Source of the DNA: Panulirus ornatus
Lineage: Eukaryota > Arthropoda > Malacostraca > Decapoda > Palinuridae
Assembly: GCF_036320965.1 (NCBI RefSeq)
Contig: NC_092240.1
Coordinates: 15,682,501-15,746,500 of the forward strand
Length of the DNA: 64,000 nt
Direction: 5' to 3'
The notes beneath the pieces were generated by a model. It did no database searches and had not been told where the DNA came from. It saw nothing but the letters and a program-made list of their open reading frames with translations. Both the position numbers and the translations under genes were made by a program. Below, piece after piece: positions 54,001 to 64,000 of this stretch; positions within the stretch are counted from its first letter, which is position 1; each line of letters begins with the position of its first letter.

Positions 54001-55420
54001 TATGATCATTATTTATCTTTCCTTATGCATTACAATACATAACAAACACCTACACGGCATATCTTGACATCATTACTTCCATATACAAGGTACTCCATGT
54101 AACAAAGTTGAGCCTGCCGTGGTCCAAAAAATCAGTTTTCCATGGCAGCAGAAAGGTCTGTCCATTTCCTATAATACTGCAAAGTCGCCATCATGTTTTA
54201 AAAAACTGACAAACAAGCACCAAGGATGACTCTGCCTTTGCCAGGTACCAGTTCATTTGGCCAAAACTTTGCAATTATGGTCATCATTACGAATTCTGAT
54301 AGTGACGTGCAGTCTAGTATGTCAGACTACTTTGGGGAGAGGCAAAAGAATGCAGATAAGTGGAAAAAGGTGAAGGCAGTACAGGAAAGAAACACTTATG
54401 TTGCATACATAAGCTGTTAGACCACTCACCCTATCGCATTCCCCGTCATGGGTCTTGCTTCTACATTAGTAATTTCAATGAACCTCATTGCACTACAAGA
54501 AAGCGTTGATGACACTGCAGCTGTCAATGAGGTTTTTCTACATAATGAACTGCTGAGGTGTTAATTAATGTTTAAGCTATTTACAAATTAAACACTTTTA
54601 AATGCTTTTCTCAAAACATAAATTTGACAGGCTCATCCTCACTCCATGTAACACTTATACGTATTACCTCAGTAAAGGTGAAAACAAGGTAAAATGATAA
54701 AATAGAGGTAAATCACTTTATGGGTGGCAGCTATCAGCTAATTGTCATTGTTTATATGTAATTTCAGTAAGCCACTAAATAGAGGCAGCACCTTAAGAGA
54801 AACTGGCTCCATTTCCTGATTATAGGAAGGTTGGTGAAATGTGCAAGATGTACACAAACTGTGTTTTATAGCTTAGGAATAAAATTGTATTTCACAGTGA
54901 GAAGGAATATTGTGTATTACAACTTAAGCTGTAATTCATGGCCAAAGGGTTAAATCTAGTCATTCAAGCTTTCAGACGAGTCAGTAATGTCACTGTACCA
55001 ATAACTTTTTGTATCTTAAGCTATTTCATGCCTTAAACAACATACCATATTTTTTTCATGCACAATTTCAAATTACTCAAGTGCACAGTCATAAGAGAAT
55101 GTAGACTGCACCATTCACTTGCCAACAATATCAGTAAGCAAAAGATCAGTCATATTAAATCAATTTTTTCATTTTTGTGGGGAACAGTCCTCCAAACACA
55201 AGAAAAGAATTTAACGAACTCAGTAACTTTGCATAATAAGCAAACTCTTTAAACTTCACCAGGAAATTCCAACTATACTGGACCAACCCATCACTATTAT
55301 CCCCAAGCTCTTGAGTTGTGTAAGTGGAAAAGCAATAACAATATAAAAGGAAACAATCATGAGCTGCATTTCCACTGGTCAAAAATTAGTGAAATAATTC
55401 ACTAACTAGAATTCATAAAA
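51041..55420. other. Unassigned region downstream of KIN17
   Basis: AT-rich sequence; part must be the KIN17 3' UTR on the minus strand, but no clear AATAAA position stands out close to the stop. A tandem repeat is listed separately. Confidence 0.5.
53597..54050. repeat. Old tandem repeat, about 3 units of 145-165 bp
   Basis: Three diverged units share the order of landmarks: a TGTA(C/A)A start, CAGA, CACTA(A/G)GCAGC, and a TTA..CATAC..ACA end. Unit starts are at about 53597, 53745 and 53908. Divergence is high, so unit borders are approximate. Confidence 0.5.
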
Positions 55421-56608
55421 TCAAGATGTATACAATTTACTGAAGTGTTCATATGGTATTTCATGGACAGTCTTGCCATCTTGTAGCTCTAAAGTGGCAC
55501 TAAAAGTTTCCTCTTGAATACTCTTGAGCACTGCTTCTTTTCCTCGATGCTGACCCTCTACAACCATTACCTTTCTGTTTATGGATGGAACCACGGTCTC
55601 CAAATGTGCCTGGTCCAATTTCAGCTTAGTTCCACACTCTAGCAATTTTACTAACCCAACATAGTTATCAAGGACTTCCCGAACAATACCCTTTTGTTTG
55701 TAATACTTAGAACCAAGGTCTTTTGTAATCACCTTAACTACTATATTTTCAGTTAACCAAGGACTTTCCTCCTTTTGAGTCTTTTCTTCAGTCTGTTTTT
55801 TTGCTGCAATTTCATCCTTCAGTTTCTTTGCCATCATTTCTTCCTCTATTATATCATCTAATGCTGTACGCTTCTTGACATGTTTTCTCATTTTGTCTTG
55901 AGCCTTCATCTTGCTGGTTGAGGGAGCTTTCAGTATGTTACTTCTAACCTCCAAATTGGGCTTAACTGGTTTGCTTGCTCCTAACTTCAGATTCAGTGCT
56001 ATAGTCTCCCCTTCATCACGCTGAAGTTGTGTGTACTGAGTCTGACTTCCATCACCAGACTTTGAACGACCTAACTCAATTTGCTTGTTAATGAAATCCT
56101 GCATTCTTTCCTCTTCATCTTTTTCAAATTTTTCTCTTCGTTTAAGTTGCTCCTGTCTTCTGATTGTCTCTGGGTCTCGATCTATGTAAGCCACATACCA
56201 GCCTTTCTCTGTCTCATCAACGACACAGTGACCTTCACGTCCCAGCCATTTGACAAAGTCAGTCAGAGTCTCCCACTGTGTGGCATTCATGTGTATATGA
56301 TGTCTATCTTGGATGTATTCTTGATATACATTATTGGCATGCACACGCTTTGTCCCAAATCTGCGTTTAAGAAGACTCACATACCCATCCAAAAATTCTT
56401 GGGAAAAGCTATCCAGAAATTTGTCTGGGTTATCTGCGAAAAGCAGCAACTGTCTTTGGTGACTTTCAGACATAGTATGACACTTGAAACCATTTTCATC
56501 CCGGCACTGCTTCTGGCACATCTGACAATACCAGCGTAGTTTCTGCAAACCTTTGGCCTTCATCTTGTTTGCCAGGTCCTTTGGTGTGCCTTTTTCTGCC
56601 TTCCCCAT
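55421..56608 (-). CDS. KIN: KIN17 DNA/RNA-binding protein
   Basis: A single uninterrupted frame of 395 aa, close to the 393 aa of human KIN. The N-terminus MGKAEKGTPK is typical. A C2H2 zinc finger uses Cys28, Cys31, His44 and His50 (WYCQMCQKQCRDENGFKCH). The KIN17 winged-helix domain follows at about 51-160 (FLDSFSQEFLDGYVSLLKRR, then ETLTDFVKWLGREG and WYVAYIDRDPETI). Next come a charged coiled-coil stretch (about 150-190), a basic nuclear-localisation-like MRKHVKKR, and a C-terminal KOW region (VMVVEGQHRGKEAVLKSI). KIN17 is a nuclear protein linked to DNA replication, double-strand break response and RNA processing. The CDS has no introns here. A strong acceptor-like CTCTTTTCAG on the minus strand ends 21 bases before the ATG, so a 5'-UTR intron is likely, with the promoter further right. 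Confidence 0.97.
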   Translation of the reverse strand: MGKAEKGTPKDLANKMKAKGLQKLRWYCQMCQKQCRDENGFKCHTMSESHQRQLLLFADNPDKFLDSFSQEFLDGYVSLLKRRFGTKRVHANNVYQEYIQDRHHIHMNATQWETLTDFVKWLGREGHCVVDETEKGWYVAYIDRDPETIRRQEQLKRREKFEKDEEERMQDFINKQIELGRSKSGDGSQTQYTQLQRDEGETIALNLKLGASKPVKPNLEVRSNILKAPSTSKMKAQDKMRKHVKKRTALDDIIEEEMMAKKLKDEIAAKKQTEEKTQKEESPWLTENIVVKVITKDLGSKYYKQKGIVREVLDNYVGLVKLLECGTKLKLDQAHLETVVPSINRKVMVVEGQHRGKEAVLKSIQEETFSATLELQDGKTVHEIPYEHFSKLYTS

Positions 56609-56640
56609 CTTGATTCAATCTTCTGGTAACTGAAAAGAGG
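56609..56640 (-). promoter_or_regulatory. 5'-UTR splice acceptor before KIN17 ATG
   Basis: On the minus strand a pyrimidine-rich CCCTCTTTTCAG (AG at 56631-56630) is followed by 21 bases and then the start codon. This is a good 3' splice site, implying an upstream noncoding exon that I could not locate. Confidence 0.6.
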
Positions 56641-58506
56641 GAAAACAGTTTATCTCATAGAAACCACATTATTGAAAACATGAGTTACCGCAGCATAATG
56701 ACATCCGAGAAAGAGGGGAAAAACAAAGTTTGGGTAAGAAAAAATATCATTTATTACCGTTTACTTTTAAATGAATCAACAAAAATACGGTAAATAAAAG
56801 CCTCTGGGTGATCATTTGTAACTTCGCTATAATACAAACAATAAACTACACACTTCATTTATGTTCTATCCTTGCACTCATTTAATACTTAAATGACTAA
56901 ACTGCTGATACACTTAACTGTGATATCAAATTACCTATCAACAATATTAAACACTACAAAGTATAAATCACAATATCAAGTACGATAGTATAGTATTTAA
57001 GGGATTTGAAGTGGTACTTCACGGCAGAAAATCACTAAGTGAATTGTCTTGTCTCAACAATATTTATCAAAAAATGTCTAGCAATCAAATTAAGCTATTA
57101 CAAAAATAAACAAATTTATGACTGTGAAACAACCATAAAGCAACAAACTCATAGTTGTCTACCATTAACCAAAAAAATGGAAATAAAAGAATCACATAGT
57201 GAAAGGAATACAACATGCAAGGTAACCTAAGCAATATATAAAAAAAGGCAGTAAAGGATATCCCAATGATGAAAAATTACAACACATTTCAATGTGAGGC
57301 TATAATATGGATGTGGCCTCAACAAATCAAACAATCAATAGACAAAACCACTCTTCAAAGTACACAGGGATCCAGTATTAAGAAACAATGGAATAAAGTT
57401 TAAAGGATTATGGCTTCACAGCATTTCAGGGAAGTTGTTCTTAACAAAAGAGGTCGATGAACACTGGAATACAAAGTTAGCATACATCATAAATATCAAT
57501 ATCATGGAATCATAGAAAAGACAAAGTTTCTAGTTTGTAAGCTGTCGTTACCTAAAGAGAACTCAATAAAGACTCAACTCCTTAATGTACTCTTATATAA
57601 TTAGGCTGAGATCACTGGACAATATATTCTAGGCTTTCACCTATGTAGTCTTACCAAAGAACTCCACGTGGAATGAGAAGCAAGCCAGCAGAAAACTGTC
57701 ACCATTAAAAGAACAAATATTTCTAGTACTTTATATTCTGAAGAGGACCATCTAGAGAATCTTTCCTTAATGATGTCCTAGCCCAGCTCTAGCTTCAAGA
57801 GCTACACATTCATATATCAAAACCTTGTTCTAATCCATTTCAATGTATTGGAATTTGACCTCTGATGGACTCTCTTGATCCTACTGGACTAAGTTTGGGA
57901 TCTAAAGGAAATTCCCATGAATACCCGTTACATGCAAATCTTGGAAATTTTGAGAAGTGTGACTGACAAAGAACATACTCAGACATTACAGGACAAGGTG
58001 TGTTAACACTGTGTTAAACATATACTTCTAACAGCAATAAAGCACACTTATACTCTATCAATAAAGTAGTTTTAAACAAAAAATAAACAATTGTGAAATA
58101 AACCAAAATTGAAACCAAACATCAGCTATTTCCTCAGGATTGGTAGGTGTTATCGGGCTCTGCCTGCAAGAGGCTACACTATAAGTGAAAAGTAACCTTT
58201 GGTGAGGCAGTATCACTGGAGTACAGTCTTGTCAAAGAACTTATCCCTCCAAAGAAGTCCACATTTCCCACCTACTGAATGTAACACAGCTTTTGGCTGC
58301 AGGAGCCTTTAGAAAAAGGTCATGGGCAATACCATTATTCTTTCACAGAAATTGGTCATAGTTTAATTATATATAACAAAAAGAGGACTAGTTCACTAAT
58401 GTAATCTAACATAACTGAAGCCAGGCTTGCATATATGTTCTCACTATTATTGTACCATATAGGTTTATACAGCACCTGACGTTTTGCAAGATAAAATATT
58501 ACTGTA
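56641..58506. other. Unassigned; probable KIN17 5' intron
   Basis: AT-rich, with no recognised exon or repeat. It would be part of the KIN17 5'-UTR intron if the acceptor at 56630 is used. Confidence 0.45.
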
Positions 58507-59668
58507 CAGGAAAGTGATTGGTTCTCAGTGAATGTAGGTTTGCGGCAGGGGTGTGTGATGTCTCCATGGTTGTTTAATTTGTTTATGGATGGGGTTGTTA
58601 GGGAGGTGAATGCAAGAGTTTTGGAAAGAGGGGCAAGTATGAAGTCTGTTGGGGATGAGAGAGCTTGGGAAGTGAGTCAGTTGTTGTTCGCTGATGATAC
58701 AGCGCTGGTGGCTGATTCATGTGAGAAACTGCAGAAGCTGGTGACTGAGTTTGGTAAAGTGTGTGAAAGAAGAAAGTTAAGAGTAAATGTGAATAAGAGC
58801 AAGGTTATTAGGTACAGTAGGGTTGAGGGTCAAGTCAATTGGGAGGTAAGTTTGAATGGAGAAAAACTGGAGGAAGTAAAGTGTTTTAGATATCTGGGAG
58901 TGGATCTGGCAGCGGATGGAACCATGGAAGCGGAAGTGGATCATAGGGTGGGGGAGGGGGCGAAAATTCTGGGGGCCTTGAAGAATGTGTGGAAGTCGAG
59001 AACATTATCTCGGAAAGCAAAAATGGGTATGTTTGAAGGAATAGTGGTTCCAACAATGTTGTATGGTTGTGAGGCGTGGGCTATGGATAGAGTTGTGTGC
59101 AGGAGGATGGATGTGCTGGAAATGAGATGTTTGAGGACAATGTGTGGTGTGAGGTGGTTTGATCGAGTAAGTAACGTAAGGGTAAGAGAGGTGTGTGGAA
59201 ATAAAAAGAGCGTGGTTGAGAGAGCAGAAGAGGGTGTTTTGAAATGGTTTGGGCACATGGAGAGAATGAGTGAGGAAAGATTGACCAAGAGGATATATGT
59301 GTCGGAGGTGGAGGGAACGAGGAGAAGTGGGAGACCAAATTGGAGGTGGAAAGATGGAGTGAAAAAGATTTTGTGTGATCGGGGCCTGAACATGCAGGAG
59401 AGTGAAAGGAGGGCAAGGAATAGAGTGAACTGGATCGATGTGGTATACTGGGGTTGACGTGCTGTCAGTGGATTGAATCAGGGCATGTGAAGCGTCTGGG
59501 GTAAACCATGGAAAGCTGTGTAGGTATGTATATTTGCGTGAGTGTGGACGTATGTTTATACATGTGTATGGGGGTGGGTTGGGCCATTTCTTTCGTCTGT
59601 TTCCTTGCGCTACCTCGCAAACGCGGGAGACAGCGAGAAAAAAAGAAAAAAAAAAAAAGAAAGAAAAG
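58507..59668 (+). mobile_element. LINE copy G, 5'-truncated, open frame
   Basis: It starts inside the RT at GGAAAGTGATTGGTTCTCAG and is open from there through GLRQGCVMSPWLFN, FADDTALV and the C-terminal domain to the stop near 59457, with no frame break. The 3' UTR is the short form, ending CGCTACCTCGCAAACGCGGG then an A-rich (AAAG) tail. Unlike the other copies it is not next to a TA tract. It appears recent. Confidence 0.93.
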
Positions 59669-60325
59669 CACCTTCACAAATATGTCATTCTTATTAAATC
59701 TGCTCTTCTAAATTTTAATGAACCTCTAAAGAAAGGAAAACATACATACAAGATATTTTTACCATAAACCACTATCCTTTACAGCAACAAGTTGTAGCCT
59801 CATGTCATAACTTCTGTAATTTGTTTATACAATAATAGCTGGCTTTTCACAGAGAATAAGCATACAATTCTTACAGGATTTTCTTATCAAACATAAAAGA
59901 GAAAAATTATTGCTTAAAAGAATCCCCAAACATGATACATTGATAAAATGTTGACTATAATCCTCATTTCTAAAGCTATAGCTCAATCATTCAAGGTTAT
60001 ACTTGCAGCCTTAACAACAATGTCCAAAATTTAAATAAATTTCTATGACACTCTTCTAAAATACAATGCATATAGAGTATTTCAAAATAAGTTGTGTGGC
60101 TGTGAAATAAGCTCAACTGGAATTTAAAATGATTAACTTCAAATATCCCTCACTTAACAGAACCAAAATATTTCTAAAATGTTGAACATCAAATAAGCAA
60201 AACACATTTTCTAACAGATTCTTACTTTGTATCTGGAGCTGTGCTCCTAGGATGTGACAAAAACAATCTTAAGAATGCAGAAAAACCTTTTAAACACATA
60301 CTGCATTAATATGATATACATCATA
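59669..60325. other. Unassigned AT-rich sequence
   Basis: No recognised gene or repeat. Confidence 0.5.
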
Positions 60326-60738
60326 TTGCTGTTTCCCGCATTAAAGAGGTACTGCCAGAAACAGACGAAGAAAGGTTGCATTCATTCACATCCACTCTCT
60401 AGCTCTCATGTATAATGCAATGAAACCACAGCTACCTATCCAAAACCAGGCCCCACAAACCTTTCCATGGTTTACACTAGCTGCTTCACATGCTCTGAGT
60501 CAGTCCAAATGACAGCAATTCAACCCCTGTATACCAAATCCTTCCAATTCATTCTATCCCATGCATGCCTTTCATCCTCCTGCATATTCAGGTCCCAGTT
60601 ACTCAAAATCTTTTTCACTATATCCCTCCATCTCCAATTTGGTCTTCCCCTTCTTGTTCCCTCCACTTATGACACATATATCCTCTTTGTAAATACCTCA
60701 CTCATTCTCTCCATTTGTCTAAACCATTTCAGCACATA
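60326..60738 (-). mobile_element. Old diverged LINE 3' fragment
   Basis: Minus-strand piece with a recognisable but mutated 3' UTR and C-terminal coding part (counterparts of the GGTAAACCATGG and CCTGAACATGCAGGAGG landmarks), with substitutions and deletions throughout. It is clearly older than copies A-H. Confidence 0.82.
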
Positions 60739-60748
60739 ATGATAATTG

Positions 60749-60785
60749 ATAATAATAATAATAATAATAATTTTTTTTTCTTTTT
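60749..60785. repeat. (AAT)n plus T-run
   Basis: A short AAT array, then the reversed A-tail of LINE copy H. The array interrupts the older LINE fragment. Confidence 0.85.
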
Positions 60786-61627
60786 TTTTTCCGCTGTCTC
60801 CCGCGTTTGCGAGGTAGCGCAAGGAAACAGACGAAAGAAATGGCCCAACCCACCCCAATACACAATTTACACACACACACGCCCACACACGCAAATATAC
60901 ATACCTATACATCTCAATGTACACATATATATACACACACAGACACATACATATATACCCATGCACACAATTCACACTGTCTGCCCCCATTCATTCCCAT
61001 CGCCACCTCGCCACACATGGAATACCATCCCCCTCCCCCCTCCTGTGTGCGAGGTAGCACTAGGAAAAGACAACAAAGGCCCCATTCGTTCACACTCAGT
61101 CTCCAGCTGTCACGCAATAATGCCCGAAACCACAGCTCCCTTTCCACATCCATGCCCCACACAACTTTCCATGGTTCACCCCAGACGCTTCACATGCCCT
61201 GATTCAATCCACTGACAGCACGTCAGCCCCAGTATACCACATCGATCCAATTCACTCTATTCCTTGCCTGCCTCTCACCCTCCTGCATGTTCAGGCCCCG
61301 ATCACACAAAATCTTTTTCACTCCATCTTTCCACCTCCAATTTGGTCTCCCACTTCTCCTCGTTCCCTCCACCTCCGACACATATATCCTCTTGGTCAAT
61401 CTTTCCTCACTCATTCTCTCCATGTGCCCAAACCATTTCAAAACACCCTCTTCTGCTCTCTCAACCATGCTCTTTTTATTTCCACACATCTCTCTTACCC
61501 TTACATTACTTACTCGATCAAACCACCTCACACCACACATTGTCCCCAAACACCTCATTTCCAGCACATCCACCCTCCTGCGCACAATTCTATCCAAAGC
61601 CCACGCCTCGCAACCATACAACATTGT
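60786..61627 (-). mobile_element. LINE copy H, long-3'-UTR form, 5'-truncated
   Basis: Minus-strand copy with the terminal tail, the CA/TA-rich module, the second internal tail-like hairpin (GTGTGCGAGGTAGCACTAGG) and the GGGAGCTGTGGTTTC segment. The C-terminal coding domain runs up to CAATGTTGT, where it meets an AAT array. The coding part is open. Confidence 0.9.
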
Positions 61628-61651
61628 AATAATAATAATAATAATAATAAT

Positions 61652-61688
<37 letters not shown>

Positions 61689-61693
61689 TTAAT
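61628..61693. repeat. (AAT)n microsatellite
   Basis: AAT/ATT-type triplet array between the truncated 5' end of LINE H and the 5' end of a non-autonomous element. Confidence 0.95.
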
Positions 61694-61925
61694 ATCCCCG
61701 GGGATAGGGGAGAAACAATACTTCCAACGTATTCCTTGCAAGTCGCAGAAGGTGACTAAAAGGAGAGGGAGCGGGGGGCTGGAAATCCTTTCCTCCCATT
61801 ACTAATTTTCCAAAAGAAAGAACAGAGAAGGGGACCAACTGAGGATATTTCCTCTAAGGCTCAGTCCTCTGTTCTTAATGCTACCTTGCTAATGCAGGAA
61901 ATGGTGAAAATGTATGAAAAAAAAA
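61694..61925 (+). mobile_element. Short non-autonomous LINE derivative, older copy
   Basis: It starts at ATCCCCGGGGATAGGGGAGA after the AAT array. It has AATACTTCCAACGTATT, an AGTCGCAGAAGGTGACT hairpin variant, GGAGCGGGGGGCTGG, and a diverged tail CTACCTTGCTAATGCAGG with an A-rich end. Confidence 0.85.
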
Positions 61926-62875
61926 GAAAAAATTAATAATAATATAATAATTTCCAAAACTTACAAGACACTGGCTGCTGCTACTTCAGGTGATTTTTCA
62001 GAGATGTGATGGAGTTATTTGGAAAAAGAGGGAGGGAAAGTATGGACATCTACCTCACCATCTGAATCATCTTTACCTTTAGTAAACCCTGTAGTAAGAC
62101 CATGATTGGTTAACAAACTGGCCATGAGTTGAAGATGTGTGTGAGTTATGTTTAAAGGTGGCATGTATTTGAACCACCTCATCAAAATGAGAAAGGAATA
62201 GAGTACACTAATATAGTAATAAACTAACAGCCTCATTTTCATACTGTTCACCTTCATTCTTGGTCATATTAAAATTTGAAGTTTTATAATTTTCAGATGG
62301 GCAAGCAAGAAATTTACATGCTACAGGTACAAAATAAAATCATAGAGTAATTTTAGCATTCCATTTAATGAGCTGATTCCCTAGTTAATATGTTTCTTTA
62401 CAGCAAAATTCCAGTAAAATATATGAGTGGTCATTAAGTGAGGATACCTGTAGTTTCTTAAGCATTATTCTGTACAAAATCAATATGCCTTCATTCATAA
62501 ACTCATTTCCAGAAAGAAACACTGAAACAAGTAATTCTTATAAAACATTCATCACTGACTTTATGTGATAATCTGTATTTATGAAGAAAACACTTAAGCA
62601 ATGCCTGTATTTTTTCAACCTAACTGTTATAAACAGATCTTACAAAGGCATCAATTACCTTATGATTCATCCATATACTAGTATTCTTGATTTCTTTATT
62701 TTTACCAAAAAACATGCAGACTATCGACAAATCTTCTACATAATAAAAAGATTCACACATTATGTTATACAAGTCAGTGAGCGGATGTTCCTCATCCATC
62801 GTACATATATGTGAACAATTATTGACAACAGACAAGTAAAATGGTTTTCACATCTCATGCTTACCAAAACGTAGA
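61926..62875. other. Unassigned AT-rich sequence
   Basis: No recognised gene or repeat beyond a short AAT run at about 61935. Confidence 0.5.
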
Positions 62876-63075
62876 GATAGGACCTGTAGAGTGGTGGCTA
62901 GTGCCTCTGCCCTCCAAGTCAGAGGGCCCTGGTTCAATTCCCAGGTGGGATGAAAACTTAGACAAGTTTCATAAACCTGACCCCCTCTGTTCATCTAGTA
63001 GTAAGTTGAGACCCAGATGTAAGATGATAAGCAGGTCAGTCTCCAAAGAAAAAAAAGGGAATAAGGTTTTGTAAC
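62876..63075 (+). mobile_element. tRNA-derived SINE
   Basis: The head contains an A-box-like GTGGTGGCTAGTGCC and a near-perfect B box GGTTCAATTCC (62931-62941), spaced as in a tRNA. A non-tRNA body follows, with an A-rich end (AAAGAAAAAAAAGGG). The cloverleaf is damaged: the anticodon arm pairs CCTCTG with CAGAGG around a 10-base loop. It is therefore a SINE head, not a functional tRNA. Confidence 0.72.
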
Positions 63076-64000
63076 ACGTTACAGTGAGTTTTCAGCCATT
63101 AGTTTCTGGAAAATTAAAGGGTATGCATATCTGCTTTCACCAATGCCCTACCCTAGCAGATTTAGCACAAAAAAACATCCAATAAAAAACTAAGGGGTGA
63201 CATGGAAAATGATGATGGATTGTACATATGTTACCTCACAAAATCATCAATGATTCACACAATATCAGTGACACGAAGTCTTCCTTTTCTATTTCTTTGG
63301 TTTCCAATTTTTTATCAATGTAAAGGTTTCGAAATTCCTAATGATAATAGGGCTACTAGGGTAATTCAAGACTAATCTAAAAACAAAAGACAGAATGTCA
63401 ATACAGACATGATGATACTATAGGGAAAGGCTAAGCATCCAAAAGTAACAGGAAGAGAGACACTCTGAATCATAAAATGAAACTATAAACACACCAAAAG
63501 ACTTGTAATTCCCACTGTGTGTGAAGAAAAGATGCCAAAGACTATAATGAGTTCATCAATGATATCACAGCATATAACAAATTTAAAAAATTGGAATAAT
63601 ACAAGGTTGCTTCACGTGGACATAACTCTTGATTGATTTCAATACAAACTAGAGAATTCTGGTTACAAGGGTAGCTAAAGATTTTGGAAAAAAACTTGCA
63701 TTTATAAGATCTCTATAGTGGGAACAATAATTGTATAGGGATTTACAAAAAGATTTCCAGAAAGATTAAAATTCTTAGCGGGTGATGATAAAATGAGAGT
63801 TAAGCAAGCAGAAAAATAAAAGCATGGTGTTTGTATTTATGAGTAAAAATATACAAATATGGATGCATGACGTATGGACTTAAAGAACTCAGACACTTCC
63901 AGTACATTTCAAAACTATGGAAGAATGAATGCTAATGGGCATCAAAAAGCAGGCAAGTTACTAAATCTCTACAGGAAACAACAGCAAAAGAAAATGTCTC
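63076..64000. other. Unassigned AT-rich sequence to window end
   Basis: No recognised gene or repeat. Confidence 0.5.

Noticed and set aside
62886..62950. Functional tRNA gene
   Set aside because: The A and B boxes are present, but the anticodon arm has a 10-base loop and the acceptor stem does not pair; a tRNA-derived SINE head fits better.

Overview
The window is animal nuclear DNA, most probably from an arthropod and more specifically a decapod crustacean. Protein-coding sequence is sparse and split by GT-AG introns of up to about 5 kb. Long (TA)n, (GA)n and (TAA)n tracts are very frequent, and many copies of one endonuclease-type LINE are present. The host assignment is an inference from this style and from the gene sequences; no rRNA or mitochondrial marker is present to prove it.

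Three host genes can be supported. (1) At 4163-14499 (+), a four-exon gene encodes a ubiquitin-conjugating E2 variant (UBE2V/Uev1A/MMS2 type, 142 aa). (2) At 29345-45666 (+), an eleven-exon gene encodes a secretory-pathway type-B carboxylesterase/cholinesterase-like protein (574 aa). Its nucleophile Ser is replaced by Cys and its triad acid by Val, while the His is kept. It starts with a signal peptide and ends in HDEL, so it looks like an ER-resident, catalytically altered or inactive esterase homologue. (3) At 55421-56608 (-), a single-exon reading frame encodes KIN17, a zinc-finger/winged-helix/KOW nucleic-acid-binding protein (395 aa).

Layout: 1-172 is a repeat fragment containing a long foldback. 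173-3949 is unassigned. About 3950-4162 is a GC-richer probable promoter of UBE2V. The UBE2V introns hold decayed retrotransposon pieces and a half-kilobase inverted repeat. 14.8-18.2 kb is unassigned. 18267-20664 is a second, frame-broken copy of the block that carries esterase exon 1 (functional copy at 28076-30480). The 20.7-27.0 kb interval between the copies is an array of LINE copies, short derivatives of the LINE and (TA)n tracts. The esterase introns contain more of the same elements. 45.8-55.4 kb is mostly unassigned, with a dead hAT-type transposase at 49.7-51.0 kb. Downstream of KIN17 there are further LINE copies (58.5-61.9 kb) and one tRNA-derived SINE (about 62.9 kb).

The three host genes show no sign of working together; this is an ordinary animal gene neighbourhood. 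The most interesting material is the degenerate active site plus HDEL tail of the esterase homologue. Next is the LINE family: it has a short non-autonomous partner matching both of its ends, two 3'-UTR forms, and a strong association of element ends with (TA)n/(TAA)n tracts. I found no CRISPR array, operon, prophage or functional tRNA/rRNA gene.
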